DNA of 64,000 nt from an uncultured Oscillospiraceae bacterium. Its GTDB lineage: Bacteria > Bacillota > Clostridia > Oscillospirales > Oscillospiraceae. Positions 34,498 through 43,507 of the stretch are shown here, one piece after another. A model generated the notes under the pieces. That model was not told the DNA's origin. It saw only the letters and a program-made list of their open reading frames with translations, and made no database searches. The position numbers were made by a program, and so were the translations under genes. The stretch covers positions 1 to 64,000 of the forward strand of contig CALWXC010000016.1 of the NCBI GenBank assembly GCA_944385415.1, given 5' to 3'. How positions within the stretch are numbered: the first letter of the stretch is position 1; every line of letters begins with the position of its first letter.

Positions 34498-35155
34498 AAT
34501 TTTATTTGAAAAGACCGGCAACGGCATCTGGATTTCCCATCTGGATTTGATGCGGATTTTGCAGCGGGCGTTTCGCCGCAGCGGCATTTTGTTGAAGCAC
34601 ACCCAGGGATTCAATCCCCATGCTTTTGTATCGTTGGCGCTCCCCCTCTCTGTGGGTACGGCCAGCCGGTGCGAGCTGTTGGATTTTGAATTGGCCGAAT
34701 CGGAGGCCGCCGTGGATACGGCGTCTCTGCCGGAACGGCTCAACGCCGCGCTGCCCGATGGCATCCACTGTATCCTGGGCTACGACGGCGGCCGAAAGCT
34801 CAAGGAGCTGACCCATCTGCAAGTGGAGGTCCGGCTGGAATATGACCGGAGCGTTCCCGTTGGGGCGGTGGACGCCATCGACGGTCTGTTCCATGGGGAA
34901 ACGCTGGTAGTGGAAAAGCGGTCCAAGAATGGACCGGTGGAGCAGGATATTCTCCCCATGGTGAAAACCATGGCCGTTTCCGCTGAGGATAAAAACACGG
35001 TGCTGTTATCGGCGGTGATCTGCGCACAGAATCCATCGTTGAATCCGGATTTGCTGGCCAAGGCGGTCAGTACGCACCTGCCGGATTTTGCCCCGGACTT
35101 TGCCAAGAGTATGCGGATTGAGATGTTGACCCAGGACGGTACGCCGTTCCGATAA
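34490..35155 (+). CDS. Radical SAM-linked DUF2344 protein (TIGR03936 type)
   Basis: 221 residues. Starts MRRILFEKTGNGIWISHLDLMRILQRAFRRSG, followed by KHTQGFNPHAFVSLALPLSVG, the two diagnostic segments of DUF2344. In some genomes it is fused to the C-terminus of the radical SAM partner, consistent with the 8-nt overlap here. It probably helps substrate binding. Followed by a terminator. Confidence 0.9.
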   Translation: MRRILFEKTGNGIWISHLDLMRILQRAFRRSGILLKHTQGFNPHAFVSLALPLSVGTASRCELLDFELAESEAAVDTASLPERLNAALPDGIHCILGYDGGRKLKELTHLQVEVRLEYDRSVPVGAVDAIDGLFHGETLVVEKRSKNGPVEQDILPMVKTMAVSAEDKNTVLLSAVICAQNPSLNPDLLAKAVSTHLPDFAPDFAKSMRIEMLTQDGTPFR

Positions 35156-35157
35156 GC

Positions 35158-35198
35158 AAAAAAATTCCGAGTTTGCCGTGCAAACTCGGAATTTTTTT
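35158..35198. terminator. Bidirectional terminator
   Basis: 19-bp stem with A-run on the left and T-run on the right (35158-35176, 35180-35198), loop CGT. Sits between converging genes. Confidence 0.9.
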
Positions 35199-35982
35199 AT
35201 CCTTCGGCGTAACGGGACAGGAACTGCCTGGTCCGCTCCTCTTTGGGGTCCTCAATGACCTGTCGGGCCGGGCCCTGCTCCACAATGAGACCGCCGTCCA
35301 TAAAGATGACCTGATCGGCCACGTCCCGTGCAAAGGCCATTTCATGGGTGACGATAATCATGGTGGTTTTCTGCTCGGCCAAACCGCGGATGACCCGCAG
35401 CACCTCGCCGGTCAACTCCGGGTCCAGAGCTGATGTGGGCTCGTCAAAGCAGAGGATATCGGGATGCAGCGCCAGCGCTCTGGCAATGGCCACCCGCTGC
35501 TGCTGTCCGCCGGACAGTTGGTGGGGATAGTGGTCCTCCCGCGCCGCCAAGCCGATGTCTGCCAGGAGCTTGCGCCCCTCCTCCCGGATTTCCTCCAGAA
35601 TGCGCTTTTTGTTCTGCTTATAGTCCGGGTACTCCTTGGCCAGCAGTTCCTTGGCCAACGTCACATTTTGCAGCGCCGTATACTGTGGAAACAGATTGAA
35701 GGACTGGAACACCATACCGAAATGGAGCCGCTTCCGGCGCACGTCGGCTTCCCGCTGGGTGGTGGGGTCGTCGGCGTCAAAAATACAATCTTCCTTGATG
35801 TAGATGCGGCCGCCGCTGGGTTTTTCCAGGAAGTTCAGACACCGCAGCAGCGTCGTTTTGCCGCTGCCGGACGAACCAATGATGGCCAATGCCTGTCCGG
35901 CTTCCAGATTGAAACTGATATCCTGGAGGACCTTGGTTTTGTCAAAGTGTTTTTCCAGGTTCTGTACTTGTAAAATCGCCAT
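35197..35982 (-). CDS. Polar amino-acid ABC transporter ATP-binding protein
   Basis: 261 residues, GlnQ-type. Walker A IIGSSGSGKTT, signature LSGGQQQRVAIARALA, Walker B ILCFDEPTSALDPEL, and MAFARDVADQVIFMDGG. Energises uptake with the permease and binding protein encoded upstream. It starts 12 nt after the permease stop and is the last gene of the operon. Confidence 0.93.
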   Translation of the reverse strand: MAILQVQNLEKHFDKTKVLQDISFNLEAGQALAIIGSSGSGKTTLLRCLNFLEKPSGGRIYIKEDCIFDADDPTTQREADVRRKRLHFGMVFQSFNLFPQYTALQNVTLAKELLAKEYPDYKQNKKRILEEIREEGRKLLADIGLAAREDHYPHQLSGGQQQRVAIARALALHPDILCFDEPTSALDPELTGEVLRVIRGLAEQKTTMIIVTHEMAFARDVADQVIFMDGGLIVEQGPARQVIEDPKEERTRQFLSRYAEG

Positions 35983-35994
35983 AGGGACCTCCCA

Positions 35995-36747
35995 TCACCG
36001 GAAATATGCCAGCTTCTTTTCCACCCAGTTGAGGAACAGCGTCACCAGACCGCTGAACACCAGGTAGTACACCGCCGTAAAGAACAGGGGCCACACCAGA
36101 CCGGAATAACCCATATTGCTCTTCAGGAAGGACTCGCCCATAAAAATGATTTCCTGCAAGGAAATCACACGGGCCAGCGACGTATCCTTGACCAGGGTAA
36201 TGACCTCATTGGACACCGGCGGTACAATGCGCTTGACCATTTGCAGCAGTGTCACATGGCGGAAGATCTGCCCCTTGGTCATGCCCAAAACCTGCCCGGC
36301 CTCCTGCTGGCCCACAGGCACGCCCTGGATGCCGCCCCGGTAGATCTCCGAGAAATAGCAGGCATAGTTGATGATAAAGGTCACGCAGGCGGCCACCATA
36401 CGGCTGGAGGTGCCGCCGGGCCAGTTGAACCAGCCCACCATACCCGGCACATAGAACAGGGCAATCAATTGCAGCACCAGGGGGGTACCGCGCACAACCC
36501 ACACCACCAGACGGCAGATGGCGCTGATGGGCCGAAAGCCCCAGACGGCATTGAGCCACCGGGGATGATCTTTATTCTGTAAAAAGCGCAAAGGGGTACA
36601 GCGGTTCATGGACCCCAGGCAGATCAGCAGGCCCAGAGGCAGCGAGCCGATGAGGGTGATGAAAAACAGCTGCAAGGTCCGGATACAGCCGGTGTTGATG
36701 GCCGATACAACAGTGCGAAATTCGTCGCTGGCGAAAAATTCTAACAT
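35995..36747 (-). CDS. Polar amino-acid ABC transporter permease
   Basis: 250 residues with about five membrane segments and the HisMQ-type coupling loop (EIYRGGIQGVPVGQQEAGQVLGMT). It most likely works as a homodimer. Start at 36747 (MLEFFASDEF) with AGAGGACGG upstream. It lies between the binding-protein and ATPase genes. Confidence 0.9.
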   Translation of the reverse strand: MLEFFASDEFRTVVSAINTGCIRTLQLFFITLIGSLPLGLLICLGSMNRCTPLRFLQNKDHPRWLNAVWGFRPISAICRLVVWVVRGTPLVLQLIALFYVPGMVGWFNWPGGTSSRMVAACVTFIINYACYFSEIYRGGIQGVPVGQQEAGQVLGMTKGQIFRHVTLLQMVKRIVPPVSNEVITLVKDTSLARVISLQEIIFMGESFLKSNMGYSGLVWPLFFTAVYYLVFSGLVTLFLNWVEKKLAYFR

Positions 36748-36788
36748 GGAACCGTCCTCTCTTTGGGGATGATGCAAACGACACCACA

Positions 36789-36815
36789 AGGCAGAGCGCA
36801 TTCCGCGCTCTGCCT
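36789..36815 (-). promoter_or_regulatory. Intercistronic hairpin after the binding-protein gene
   Basis: 11-bp stem AGGCAGAGCGC / GCGCTCTGCCT with a 5-nt loop, no T-run, in the 88-nt gap between binding protein and permease. It probably stabilises the upstream mRNA so that the binding protein is made in excess, as in other ABC operons. Confidence 0.6.
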
Positions 36816-36835
36816 CGCAGTCGAAACACAACAGA

Positions 36836-37756
36836 TTATTCCAGAATCACAGATTCCTGCAAGCCGTAGGTGGTAGCCACTTCCAAAACAGTACCGTTGG
36901 CCACCTGCTCGGCCCAGAACGTATTGAACGCTTCGGTCACATCGGAGCCCTTGCGGAAGCCCACGCCATATTCCTCCGATTCCAAGCCCTGGGCCTCGTT
37001 GAGGTTCAGGCTGTAGGTCAGATCGGCATAGGAGGTGCCCTCGCCCACCATAGCGCCGGCCATCAGCAGGTCGATGACAGCGGCGTCGGAGGTTCCGGCA
37101 GCCACTTCCATCAATGCGTTGGACTGGGCCTGTACCGGCACGGTGGCAGCACCCAAAGCCTGGGCAGCGGCTTCACCGGCGGAGCCGGATTCCACAGCCA
37201 CGGTATAGCCCTCCAGGCTGGTGAGTCCCTCGAAATCAGCGGCTTTGTCGGCCTTGGTCACCAAAACCTGCGCATTGAGACAATAGGGTTCGGAAGTGCT
37301 CATGGCGGAGGTCACATCGTCGGTCAGCGTCATGCCGTTCCAGACACAGTCGATGCTCTTGTTGTCCAGCTCCATGATCTTGTAATCCCAGGTGATCTCC
37401 TGGAACTGCACTTCCACGCCAAGGGATTCCGCGAACTTCTTGGCCATATCAGCGTCGAAGCCAATCCATTCGTCGCTACCCTCTTCCTTATAGTCCATGG
37501 GGGCGAAGTTGGTCATACCCACCACCAGGGTGCCCTTGTCCTTGATGTACTGCAAATCCGACGCGGCAGCGTCACCGGTTTCCGCGGCGGCTGCGTCATC
37601 CCCGGCGGCTGCATCCGTGTTTTCGGCGGTATCGCCGGTATTGCCGGTCTCGGCGGTGCTGTCATCGGCGGCGGGTTCCTGGGTGTCCTTGGAACCGCAG
37701 GCGCCCAGGGACAGGACCATCATCAGGGCCAGCAGCAGTGCAAGCAGCTTTTTCAT
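36836..37756 (-). CDS. Amino-acid ABC transporter substrate-binding lipoprotein
   Basis: 306 residues. Lipoprotein signal with lipobox LSLGAC (Cys20), an Ala/Asp/Glu/Thr-rich linker (about 21-68), then a SBP_bac_3 domain: GTLVVGMTNFAPMDYKE, WIGFDADMAKKFAESLGVEV, IDCVWNGMTLT and GFRKGSD. It presents a polar amino acid (specificity unknown) to the permease. First gene of the operon, with a good promoter. Confidence 0.93.
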   Translation of the reverse strand: MKKLLALLLALMMVLSLGACGSKDTQEPAADDSTAETGNTGDTAENTDAAAGDDAAAAETGDAAASDLQYIKDKGTLVVGMTNFAPMDYKEEGSDEWIGFDADMAKKFAESLGVEVQFQEITWDYKIMELDNKSIDCVWNGMTLTDDVTSAMSTSEPYCLNAQVLVTKADKAADFEGLTSLEGYTVAVESGSAGEAAAQALGAATVPVQAQSNALMEVAAGTSDAAVIDLLMAGAMVGEGTSYADLTYSLNLNEAQGLESEEYGVGFRKGSDVTEAFNTFWAEQVANGTVLEVATTYGLQESVILE

Positions 37757-37803
37757 ATCGATAAATCCTCCATAAACTCATGGTGTTGTGTTCTTGTGGA
37801 GGT

Positions 37804-37832
37804 ATTTTATCATGCTAAAGTGCTAATGTAAA
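37804..37832 (-). promoter_or_regulatory. Promoter of the amino-acid ABC operon
   Basis: Minus strand: TTTACA (37832-37827), 17-nt spacer, TAAAAT (37809-37804). Confidence 0.7.
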
Positions 37833-37840
37833 GAACTATC

Positions 37841-39166
37841 TTATCGGAATTGTGCCTGTAAATCCGCCGTGATTTTGTGCAGTTTCTCCAAATCCACCAA
37901 GTTGGCGTTGCAAAGCTCCTGCAAAGACAGGAGGATGCCCAGCTTGGCATGGTACCAGGTCAGTCCACCCTGGAAATACACTGCATAGGGCGGACGGATG
38001 GGACCATCTGCGGACAATTCAATGGAGGAGCCCTGGACAAACGCACCGGCGGCCATAATCACCGGGTCGTCGTAGCCGGGCATGTCCCAGGGCAGCGGTG
38101 TGGCGAAGCTGTCCACGGGGGCCGCCTCCTGGATGCCCTTACAGAACGCGATCATGGCGGCTTCGGAGCCCAGCTCCACGGCCTGGATGATATCGTGGCG
38201 GGATTCGGTGCCGTTGGGCACCACAGGGAAGCCGAGACGCTCATAGAGGTTGGCGGCGAAAATCGCGCCCTTCAATGCGCCGGACACCACCGTGGGCGCC
38301 AGGAAAAAGCCCTGATAGAACGCGGGCATAATACCCAGGTTGGCGCCCACCTCCTGGCCCAGGCCGGGGGCGCTGAGGCGATAGGCGCAACGCTCGACAC
38401 ACTCCGTGGTGCCGCAGATATAGCCGCCGATGGGGGCCAGTCCACCGCCGGGGTTTTTAATGAGACTGCCCACAATCATATCGGCCCCCACGTCGGAGGG
38501 CTCAATGGTCTCGACAAACTCGCCGTAGCAGTTGTCCACCATGCACAGGACGTCGGGCTTGCATTCTTTACAGAAGGCAATGAGCTTACCGATCTGCTCC
38601 ACAGAGAAGGTGGGGCGGGTGGCGTAGCCCTTGGACCGCTGGATGGTGATGAGCTTTGTCTTGGGGCCGATGGCTGCCCGGATGCCGTCATAGTCAAAGG
38701 TGCCGTCAGCCAGCAAATCCACCTGCCGGTAGGACACGCCGTACTCCTTGAGGGAGCACTGGGAGGGCCGAATGCCGATGACCTCTTCCAACGTATCATA
38801 GGGACGGCCCACCGGGGACAGCAGTTCGTCACCGGGCCGCAGATTGGCGCTGAGGGCCACAGCCAGCGCATGGGTACCGCAGGTGATCTGGGGCCGTACC
38901 AGGGCGGCTTCCGTATGGAAACAGTCGGCATAGACCTTTTCCAGGGTGTTGCGGCCCACATCGTCATAGCCATAGCCGGTGGTGGCAGCAAAACAGGACG
39001 CGCCCACCCGGTTGACCTGCATGGCTTGGAGGACCTTGGCCTGATTGTACTCAGCCACCTGATCAATGGCCGCAAAACGGACGCGGAGGCTGTCCAGGAC
39101 AGCCTCCCCGTAGGCCAGCACCGCCGGGCTGACGCCCATGGTGCCGTACAGTTCTTCTAAACTCAC
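37841..39166 (-). CDS. Methionine gamma-lyase family protein (YnbB-like, PLP enzyme)
   Basis: 441 residues. PLP fold-type I enzyme of the group once called aluminium resistance proteins: ASCFAATTGYGYDDVGR, the cofactor Asp in MVDNCYGEFVE and Schiff-base Lys237 in VGSLIKNPGGGLAP. The true reaction is not established; annotation as cystathionine beta-lyase or methionine gamma-lyase comes from fold similarity. It follows the TIGR04255 gene by 15 nt and they probably share a transcript. Confidence 0.88.
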   Translation of the reverse strand: MSLEELYGTMGVSPAVLAYGEAVLDSLRVRFAAIDQVAEYNQAKVLQAMQVNRVGASCFAATTGYGYDDVGRNTLEKVYADCFHTEAALVRPQITCGTHALAVALSANLRPGDELLSPVGRPYDTLEEVIGIRPSQCSLKEYGVSYRQVDLLADGTFDYDGIRAAIGPKTKLITIQRSKGYATRPTFSVEQIGKLIAFCKECKPDVLCMVDNCYGEFVETIEPSDVGADMIVGSLIKNPGGGLAPIGGYICGTTECVERCAYRLSAPGLGQEVGANLGIMPAFYQGFFLAPTVVSGALKGAIFAANLYERLGFPVVPNGTESRHDIIQAVELGSEAAMIAFCKGIQEAAPVDSFATPLPWDMPGYDDPVIMAAGAFVQGSSIELSADGPIRPPYAVYFQGGLTWYHAKLGILLSLQELCNANLVDLEKLHKITADLQAQFR

Positions 39167-39181
39167 AGAACGCTCTCCTTT

Positions 39182-39973
39182 TTACAGCGCCGCAGGCTCC
39201 ATGGCAGCGTGGAGCTGATCGGTGATGGCGTTGCGGAAAATAGGCGTAGCGTGCATGTGGAGCATTTGCAGCGCCGGAGCCGACTGGTTGACGGGCACCT
39301 TGCCGCCGGTGGACAGATCGATGTCGAGAATCCAGCGGGTCTCCTTGTCCTCGGGCTGGCCGGGACGGCGGATCATGCCGGGGGCGGAACGCATTTTCAG
39401 GCGGCAGCCGCCGGCCAGGGCCATGTCCACATCCATGGTGCAGCGGCCCACGGACTGCTCCTGCACATCCTCCTCGGCCAGCATGCCCAGGACAGCGGGA
39501 GTCAGCAGGTCCTTCCAGCTGATGCCCTCCAGGCCCAGCTCCCGGCGGGAGATGGCGTTCATATACCGCAGGCCCACGCGCTCAAAATAGGCGGGCTCAT
39601 AGATGCGGATAAAGCTGGCCAGAGCCTGGTCCAGCATCCGGGCGAATTCCTCCCAGCTGTCGTACCGGCGGCAGGTCAGAGCAATGAAGCTGTTGGTCAG
39701 ATTCAGTCTCCAGCGGCCGTCCTCGGAAATGAAGTGGTAATTGGTCACGGGGGGCTGGGCCTGGACCGTGGGGTTGGCGGTGCCCACGCCGGCCACCTTG
39801 GGGGCGGGCTGGTCCTGGTGCTTCTGGTACACGGGGAACGCGGCGCGGACGGCCTCCTGGAACTCGGCGGGTTCCTTCTCACTGATGGAAAGAATGGTGG
39901 GGAACCGCAGCTGGCAGATGACCTCCAGCAGGGGGCTCTTCTCATAATGGCAGCGGTCTACTTGTTCAAACAT
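39182..39973 (-). CDS. TIGR04255 family protein
   Basis: 263 residues. Pattern of the TIGR04255 family: an N-terminal YEKSPLLEVICQLRFP, a central WRLNLTNSFIALTCRRYDSWEEF, then YFERVGLRYMNAI. The family has no assigned function and in other genomes turns up in varied contexts including defence islands. Here it is upstream of a metabolic PLP enzyme, 15 nt apart, so a housekeeping role is as likely. GAGGTGA ribosome site. Confidence 0.8.
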   Translation of the reverse strand: MFEQVDRCHYEKSPLLEVICQLRFPTILSISEKEPAEFQEAVRAAFPVYQKHQDQPAPKVAGVGTANPTVQAQPPVTNYHFISEDGRWRLNLTNSFIALTCRRYDSWEEFARMLDQALASFIRIYEPAYFERVGLRYMNAISRRELGLEGISWKDLLTPAVLGMLAEEDVQEQSVGRCTMDVDMALAGGCRLKMRSAPGMIRRPGQPEDKETRWILDIDLSTGGKVPVNQSAPALQMLHMHATPIFRNAITDQLHAAMEPAAL

Positions 39974-40011
39974 TTAAAATCACCTCATGGGGAATATAGT
40001 CATACGGTATT

Positions 40012-40039
40012 AGTATACCGCATTACGGGAAAAATGCAA
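40012..40039 (-). promoter_or_regulatory. Promoter of the TIGR04255-lyase operon
   Basis: Minus strand: TTGCAT (40039-40034), 16-nt spacer, TATACT (40017-40012). The -10 lies in a CGGTAT/ATACCG inverted repeat (40005-40020) that could be an operator. Confidence 0.65.
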
Positions 40040-40178
40040 GTAAAGTTCTGTGGAATGCGTGGAAATCGTCAATCAGCCTTGTGGAAACCGTGGCAGCCCG
40101 CTGCCATATGCAGGGCGGCAAGCCCCATTCCCTTTCCCCCACTGTCATTATGAAAGTTTCGCATCAGGAGGCATTGTT

Positions 40179-41120
40179 TTGATTGTTTTCTGGACCCTGC
40201 TGCTCCTGGCCGTCATCGCCGCGGCGGGCTGGTTGGCTCTGCTGTTCGCCATGGGCCGGGGGCGGCTCTTTGACCCCCGCAGTCCCCGGCTGCTGCTCCA
40301 CAGCACCTGGGACCAATTCGAGATTCCCATCCTGGCCGGGGCCGCCTGGATTGCGTCCCAGGAGACGGAGCACCAGACGCTGGAGAGCTTCGACGGTCTG
40401 ACACTTCATGCCCGGCTGCTGCCGACGGCGGGTCCGGCCCGGGGCACCATTCTGCTGTTCCATGGCTACCGGTCCATGGCCGCCGTGGATTTCAGCGCCA
40501 CGGCCAAAGCCCTCCACGACGAGGGGTTCCACCTGCTGCTGGTGGACCAGCGGGCCCACGGCCACAGTCAGGGCCGGTGGATCACCTACGGCGTCAACGA
40601 GCGGCAGGACTGCACCGCCTGGGCCTGGCACTGTTACCGCCGATTTGGCCCGAATCACCCCCTGTTCCTCTACGGCATGTCCATGGGCGCCACCACGGTG
40701 CTGCTGGCGGCGGGGCTGGGACTGCCGCCCACGGTCCAGGGCATTCTGGCCGACTGCGGCTTTACGGCTCCGGTGGCCATTCTGCGCCATGTGCTGAGCC
40801 GGTTTTGCCGTCCCCTGTCCCGTCCCCTGCTGTGGCTGCTGCGATGGTACGCCCGGTGGCTGCTCCATGTGGATCTGGACTGCTGTTCCACGCCGGCGGC
40901 GCTGCACCGGACCCGGCTGCCGGTGCTGCTGCTCCATGGCGTGGACGACAGTTTTGTGCCCATGGACATGAGCCGGGAGGCCGCGGCGGCCTGCGGCGGA
41001 TACCATCAACTATATCTGGTGACCGACGCCGGGCACGGCGGCGCGGGCTGGGTTGACCGTAATGGGTATTTGGCCGCTGTCAAGGGCTTTCTCCACAATT
41101 TTCTCCACGACCTCCCTTAG
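40179..41120 (+). CDS. Alpha/beta hydrolase with N-terminal membrane anchor
   Basis: 313 residues. N-terminal membrane segment (1-22), then an alpha/beta hydrolase: oxyanion strand ILLFHGYRSM, nucleophile elbow LYGMSMGATT (Ser), acid in GVDDSFVP and His in DAGHGGAG. It resembles the YqkD/BEM46-like esterase group; the substrate is unknown. The start is TTG at 40179, with AGGAGG 7 nt upstream; earlier in-frame starts lack a ribosome site. Confidence 0.82.
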   Translation: MIVFWTLLLLAVIAAAGWLALLFAMGRGRLFDPRSPRLLLHSTWDQFEIPILAGAAWIASQETEHQTLESFDGLTLHARLLPTAGPARGTILLFHGYRSMAAVDFSATAKALHDEGFHLLLVDQRAHGHSQGRWITYGVNERQDCTAWAWHCYRRFGPNHPLFLYGMSMGATTVLLAAGLGLPPTVQGILADCGFTAPVAILRHVLSRFCRPLSRPLLWLLRWYARWLLHVDLDCCSTPAALHRTRLPVLLLHGVDDSFVPMDMSREAAAACGGYHQLYLVTDAGHGGAGWVDRNGYLAAVKGFLHNFLHDLP

Positions 41121-41137
41121 AAAGACAGAGAACGTAG

Positions 41138-41184
41138 CCACCATATCTTGTGTGTTTTCGCCAATCTTACACAAGATATATTGA
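41138..41184 (+). promoter_or_regulatory. Pair of NrdR boxes
   Basis: CCACCATATCTTGTGT (41138-41153) and ACACAAGATATATTGA (41169-41184) each match 13 of 16 positions of the known NrdR box acaCwAtATaTwGtgt. They are 31 bp apart centre to centre, three helical turns, as in known NrdR pairs. The second covers the -35. They also form an 11-bp perfect inverted repeat with each other (ATATCTTGTGT / ACACAAGATAT). Confidence 0.85.
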
Positions 41185-41210
41185 CAGGGTCCGCTCCTGC
41201 CGTTTATAAT
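41181..41210 (+). promoter_or_regulatory. Promoter of nrdD
   Basis: TTGACA (41181-41186), 18-nt spacer, TATAAT (41205-41210). A second TATAAT at 41253-41258 has no clear -35. Confidence 0.8.
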
Positions 41211-41272
41211 AACCCCGCTCCGCAGGGCCGGGCAGCACACCGGTCCAGCGGCTATAATACGAGTTACCGTCC

Positions 41273-41300
41273 ATTCCATCGGAAGCGCTTCCGATGGAAT
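41273..41300 (+). promoter_or_regulatory. 28-bp perfect palindrome in the nrdD leader
   Basis: Both 14-nt arms (ATTCCATCGGAAGC and its complement) are perfect with no loop, 28 nt before the TTG start. It could be a further regulator site or an mRNA hairpin next to the ribosome site. Confidence 0.75.
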
Positions 41301-41328
41301 TTCGTCTGAGAATAGGGAGTTGTTTCTA

Positions 41329-43491
41329 TTGAAAATTATCAAGCGCAACGGTTCCGAGGCTGTCTTTGATATCACCAAGATCATCCAGGCCATTGGCCGC
41401 GCCAACCGGACCGCCGCCGAAAGCGAGCAGCTGACCCCCACCCAGATTCAGCGCATTGCCGAGCGGGTGGAGCTCAACTGCAAGGAGATGAACCGGTCCC
41501 CCGGCGTGGAAGAAATCCAGGACCTGGTGGAGACGCAGATCATGGCCCATGGGGCCTACGATGTGGCCAAGAAGTACATCACTTATCGCTATACCCGCAA
41601 TCTGGTCCGGCAGGCCAACACCACCGACGATCAGATTCTCAGCCTCATCGAATGCAACAACGAGGAAGTCAAGCAGGAAAACTCCAACAAGAATCCCACC
41701 GTCAACTCGGTCCAGCGTGACTACATGGCTGGTGAGGTTTCCAAGGACATCACCCGGCGCATTCTGCTGCCCCAGGATATTGTGGAAGCCCACGAGGCGG
41801 GCATCATTCATTTCCACGATTCCGACTACTTCGCCCAGCACATGCACAACTGTGATCTGGTGAACCTGGAGGACATGCTGCAAAACGGTACGGTCATTTC
41901 CGGCACCATGATTGAAAAGCCCCACAGCTTTTCCACGGCCTGCAATATCGCCACGCAGATCATTGCCCAGGTGGCTTCCAACCAGTACGGCGGCCAGTCC
42001 ATTTCCCTGGCCCATCTGGCCCCCTTTGTCCAGGTGAGCCGGGAGAAAATCCGCCGCAGCGTGGAGCGGGAGGTCAAGGCCATGGGCCGTCCCCTGCCCG
42101 AGGCATTGGTCACTCAGATGGTGGAAAACCGTCTGCTGGACGAGATTCAGCGGGGTGTCCAGACCATCCAGTACCAGGTGGTCACGCTGCTGACCACCAA
42201 CGGACAAGCCCCCTTCGTCACGGTGTTTATGTACCTGGGCGAAGCCAAGAACGAGCGTGAAAAGGCCGATCTGGCTCTGATCATTGAGGAAGTGCTGAAA
42301 CAGCGCTATCAGGGCGTGAAGAACGAAGCCGGCGTGTGGGTGACCCCCGCCTTCCCCAAGCTGATCTATGTGCTGGAGGAGGACAACATCCACAAGGATT
42401 CCCCCTACTACTATCTGACGGAGCTGGCTGCCAAGTGTACGGCCAAGCGTCTGGTACCCGACTACATCAGCGAAAAGAAGATGAAGGAGCTGAAGGAGGG
42501 CAACTGTTTCCCGGTCATGGGCTGCCGCTCCAATCTGAGCCCTTGGAAGAACGAAAAGGGCGAATACCAGTTCTACGGCCGCTTCAACCAGGGCGTTGTG
42601 ACGCTGAATCTGCCGGATATCGCCCTGTCCTCCGGCGGCGATATGGACAAGTTCTGGAAGATTTTCGACGAGCGTCTCGACCTGTGCTACCGGGCCCTGA
42701 TGTGCCGTCACAACCGTCTGAAAGGCACGCTGTCCGACGCGGCCCCCATTCTGTGGCAGTACGGCGCCTGTGCCCGTCTGGCCAAGGGCGAGCCCATCGA
42801 CAAGCTGCTGTACGGCGGCTACTCCACCATCTCCCTGGGATACGCGGGCCTGTATGAGTGCGTCAAGTATATGACCGGCAAGTCCCACACAGACCCGTCG
42901 GCCACGCCTTTCGCGTTGGACATCATGAAGTATATGAACGCCGCCTGCAACCGTTGGAAGCAGGAAACCACCATCGGCTTCGGCATCTACGGCACGCCGC
43001 TGGAGTCCACTACCTATAAATTCGCCAAGTGCCTGCAAAAGCGGTTCGGCATTATTCCCGGTGTGACGGACAAGTCCTACATCACCAACAGCTACCACGT
43101 CCATGTGACGGAGGAGATCGACGCCTTCTCGAAGCTGTCCTTTGAGGCCCAGTTCCAGGCGTTGTCCACCGGCGGCGCCATCAGCTATGTGGAAGTGCCC
43201 AACATGCAGCACAATCTGGACGCGGTTCTGGCCGTCATCCGCTACATCTACGATAATATTATGTATGCGGAGCTGAACACCAAGAGCGATTTCTGCCAGG
43301 TCTGCAACTACGACGGCGAAATTGAGATTCAGGAGGACGAGGACGGCAAGCTGGTCTGGGTGTGTCCCCAGTGCGGCAACCGGGACCAGAGTAAAATGAA
43401 TGTGGCCCGGCGGACCTGCGGTTATATTGGTACCCAGTTCTGGAACCAGGGCCGGACCCAGGAAATCCGCGAACGCGTTCTGCATCTTTGA
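41329..43491 (+). CDS. nrdD: Anaerobic ribonucleoside-triphosphate reductase
   Basis: 720 residues, glycyl-radical class III reductase making dNTPs without oxygen. N-terminal ATP-cone (about 1-95, IKRNGSEAVFDITKI), then the catalytic barrel, C-terminal zinc site (CQVCNYDGE and CPQCGNRD) and the glycyl radical loop RRTCGYIG near the end. TTG start with AGGGAG 9 nt upstream. The activase gene nrdG, usually next to it, is not in this window. Control by two NrdR boxes. Confidence 0.96.
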   Translation: MKIIKRNGSEAVFDITKIIQAIGRANRTAAESEQLTPTQIQRIAERVELNCKEMNRSPGVEEIQDLVETQIMAHGAYDVAKKYITYRYTRNLVRQANTTDDQILSLIECNNEEVKQENSNKNPTVNSVQRDYMAGEVSKDITRRILLPQDIVEAHEAGIIHFHDSDYFAQHMHNCDLVNLEDMLQNGTVISGTMIEKPHSFSTACNIATQIIAQVASNQYGGQSISLAHLAPFVQVSREKIRRSVEREVKAMGRPLPEALVTQMVENRLLDEIQRGVQTIQYQVVTLLTTNGQAPFVTVFMYLGEAKNEREKADLALIIEEVLKQRYQGVKNEAGVWVTPAFPKLIYVLEEDNIHKDSPYYYLTELAAKCTAKRLVPDYISEKKMKELKEGNCFPVMGCRSNLSPWKNEKGEYQFYGRFNQGVVTLNLPDIALSSGGDMDKFWKIFDERLDLCYRALMCRHNRLKGTLSDAAPILWQYGACARLAKGEPIDKLLYGGYSTISLGYAGLYECVKYMTGKSHTDPSATPFALDIMKYMNAACNRWKQETTIGFGIYGTPLESTTYKFAKCLQKRFGIIPGVTDKSYITNSYHVHVTEEIDAFSKLSFEAQFQALSTGGAISYVEVPNMQHNLDAVLAVIRYIYDNIMYAELNTKSDFCQVCNYDGEIEIQEDEDGKLVWVCPQCGNRDQSKMNVARRTCGYIGTQFWNQGRTQEIRERVLHL

Positions 43492-43507
43492 TCATTGCAC
43501 CAGCCCA

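Noticed and set aside
41326..43485. 719-codon open frame antisense to nrdD
   Set aside because: Mirrors the codon pattern of nrdD; rich in His, Gly, Val and Leu with no recognisable domain.
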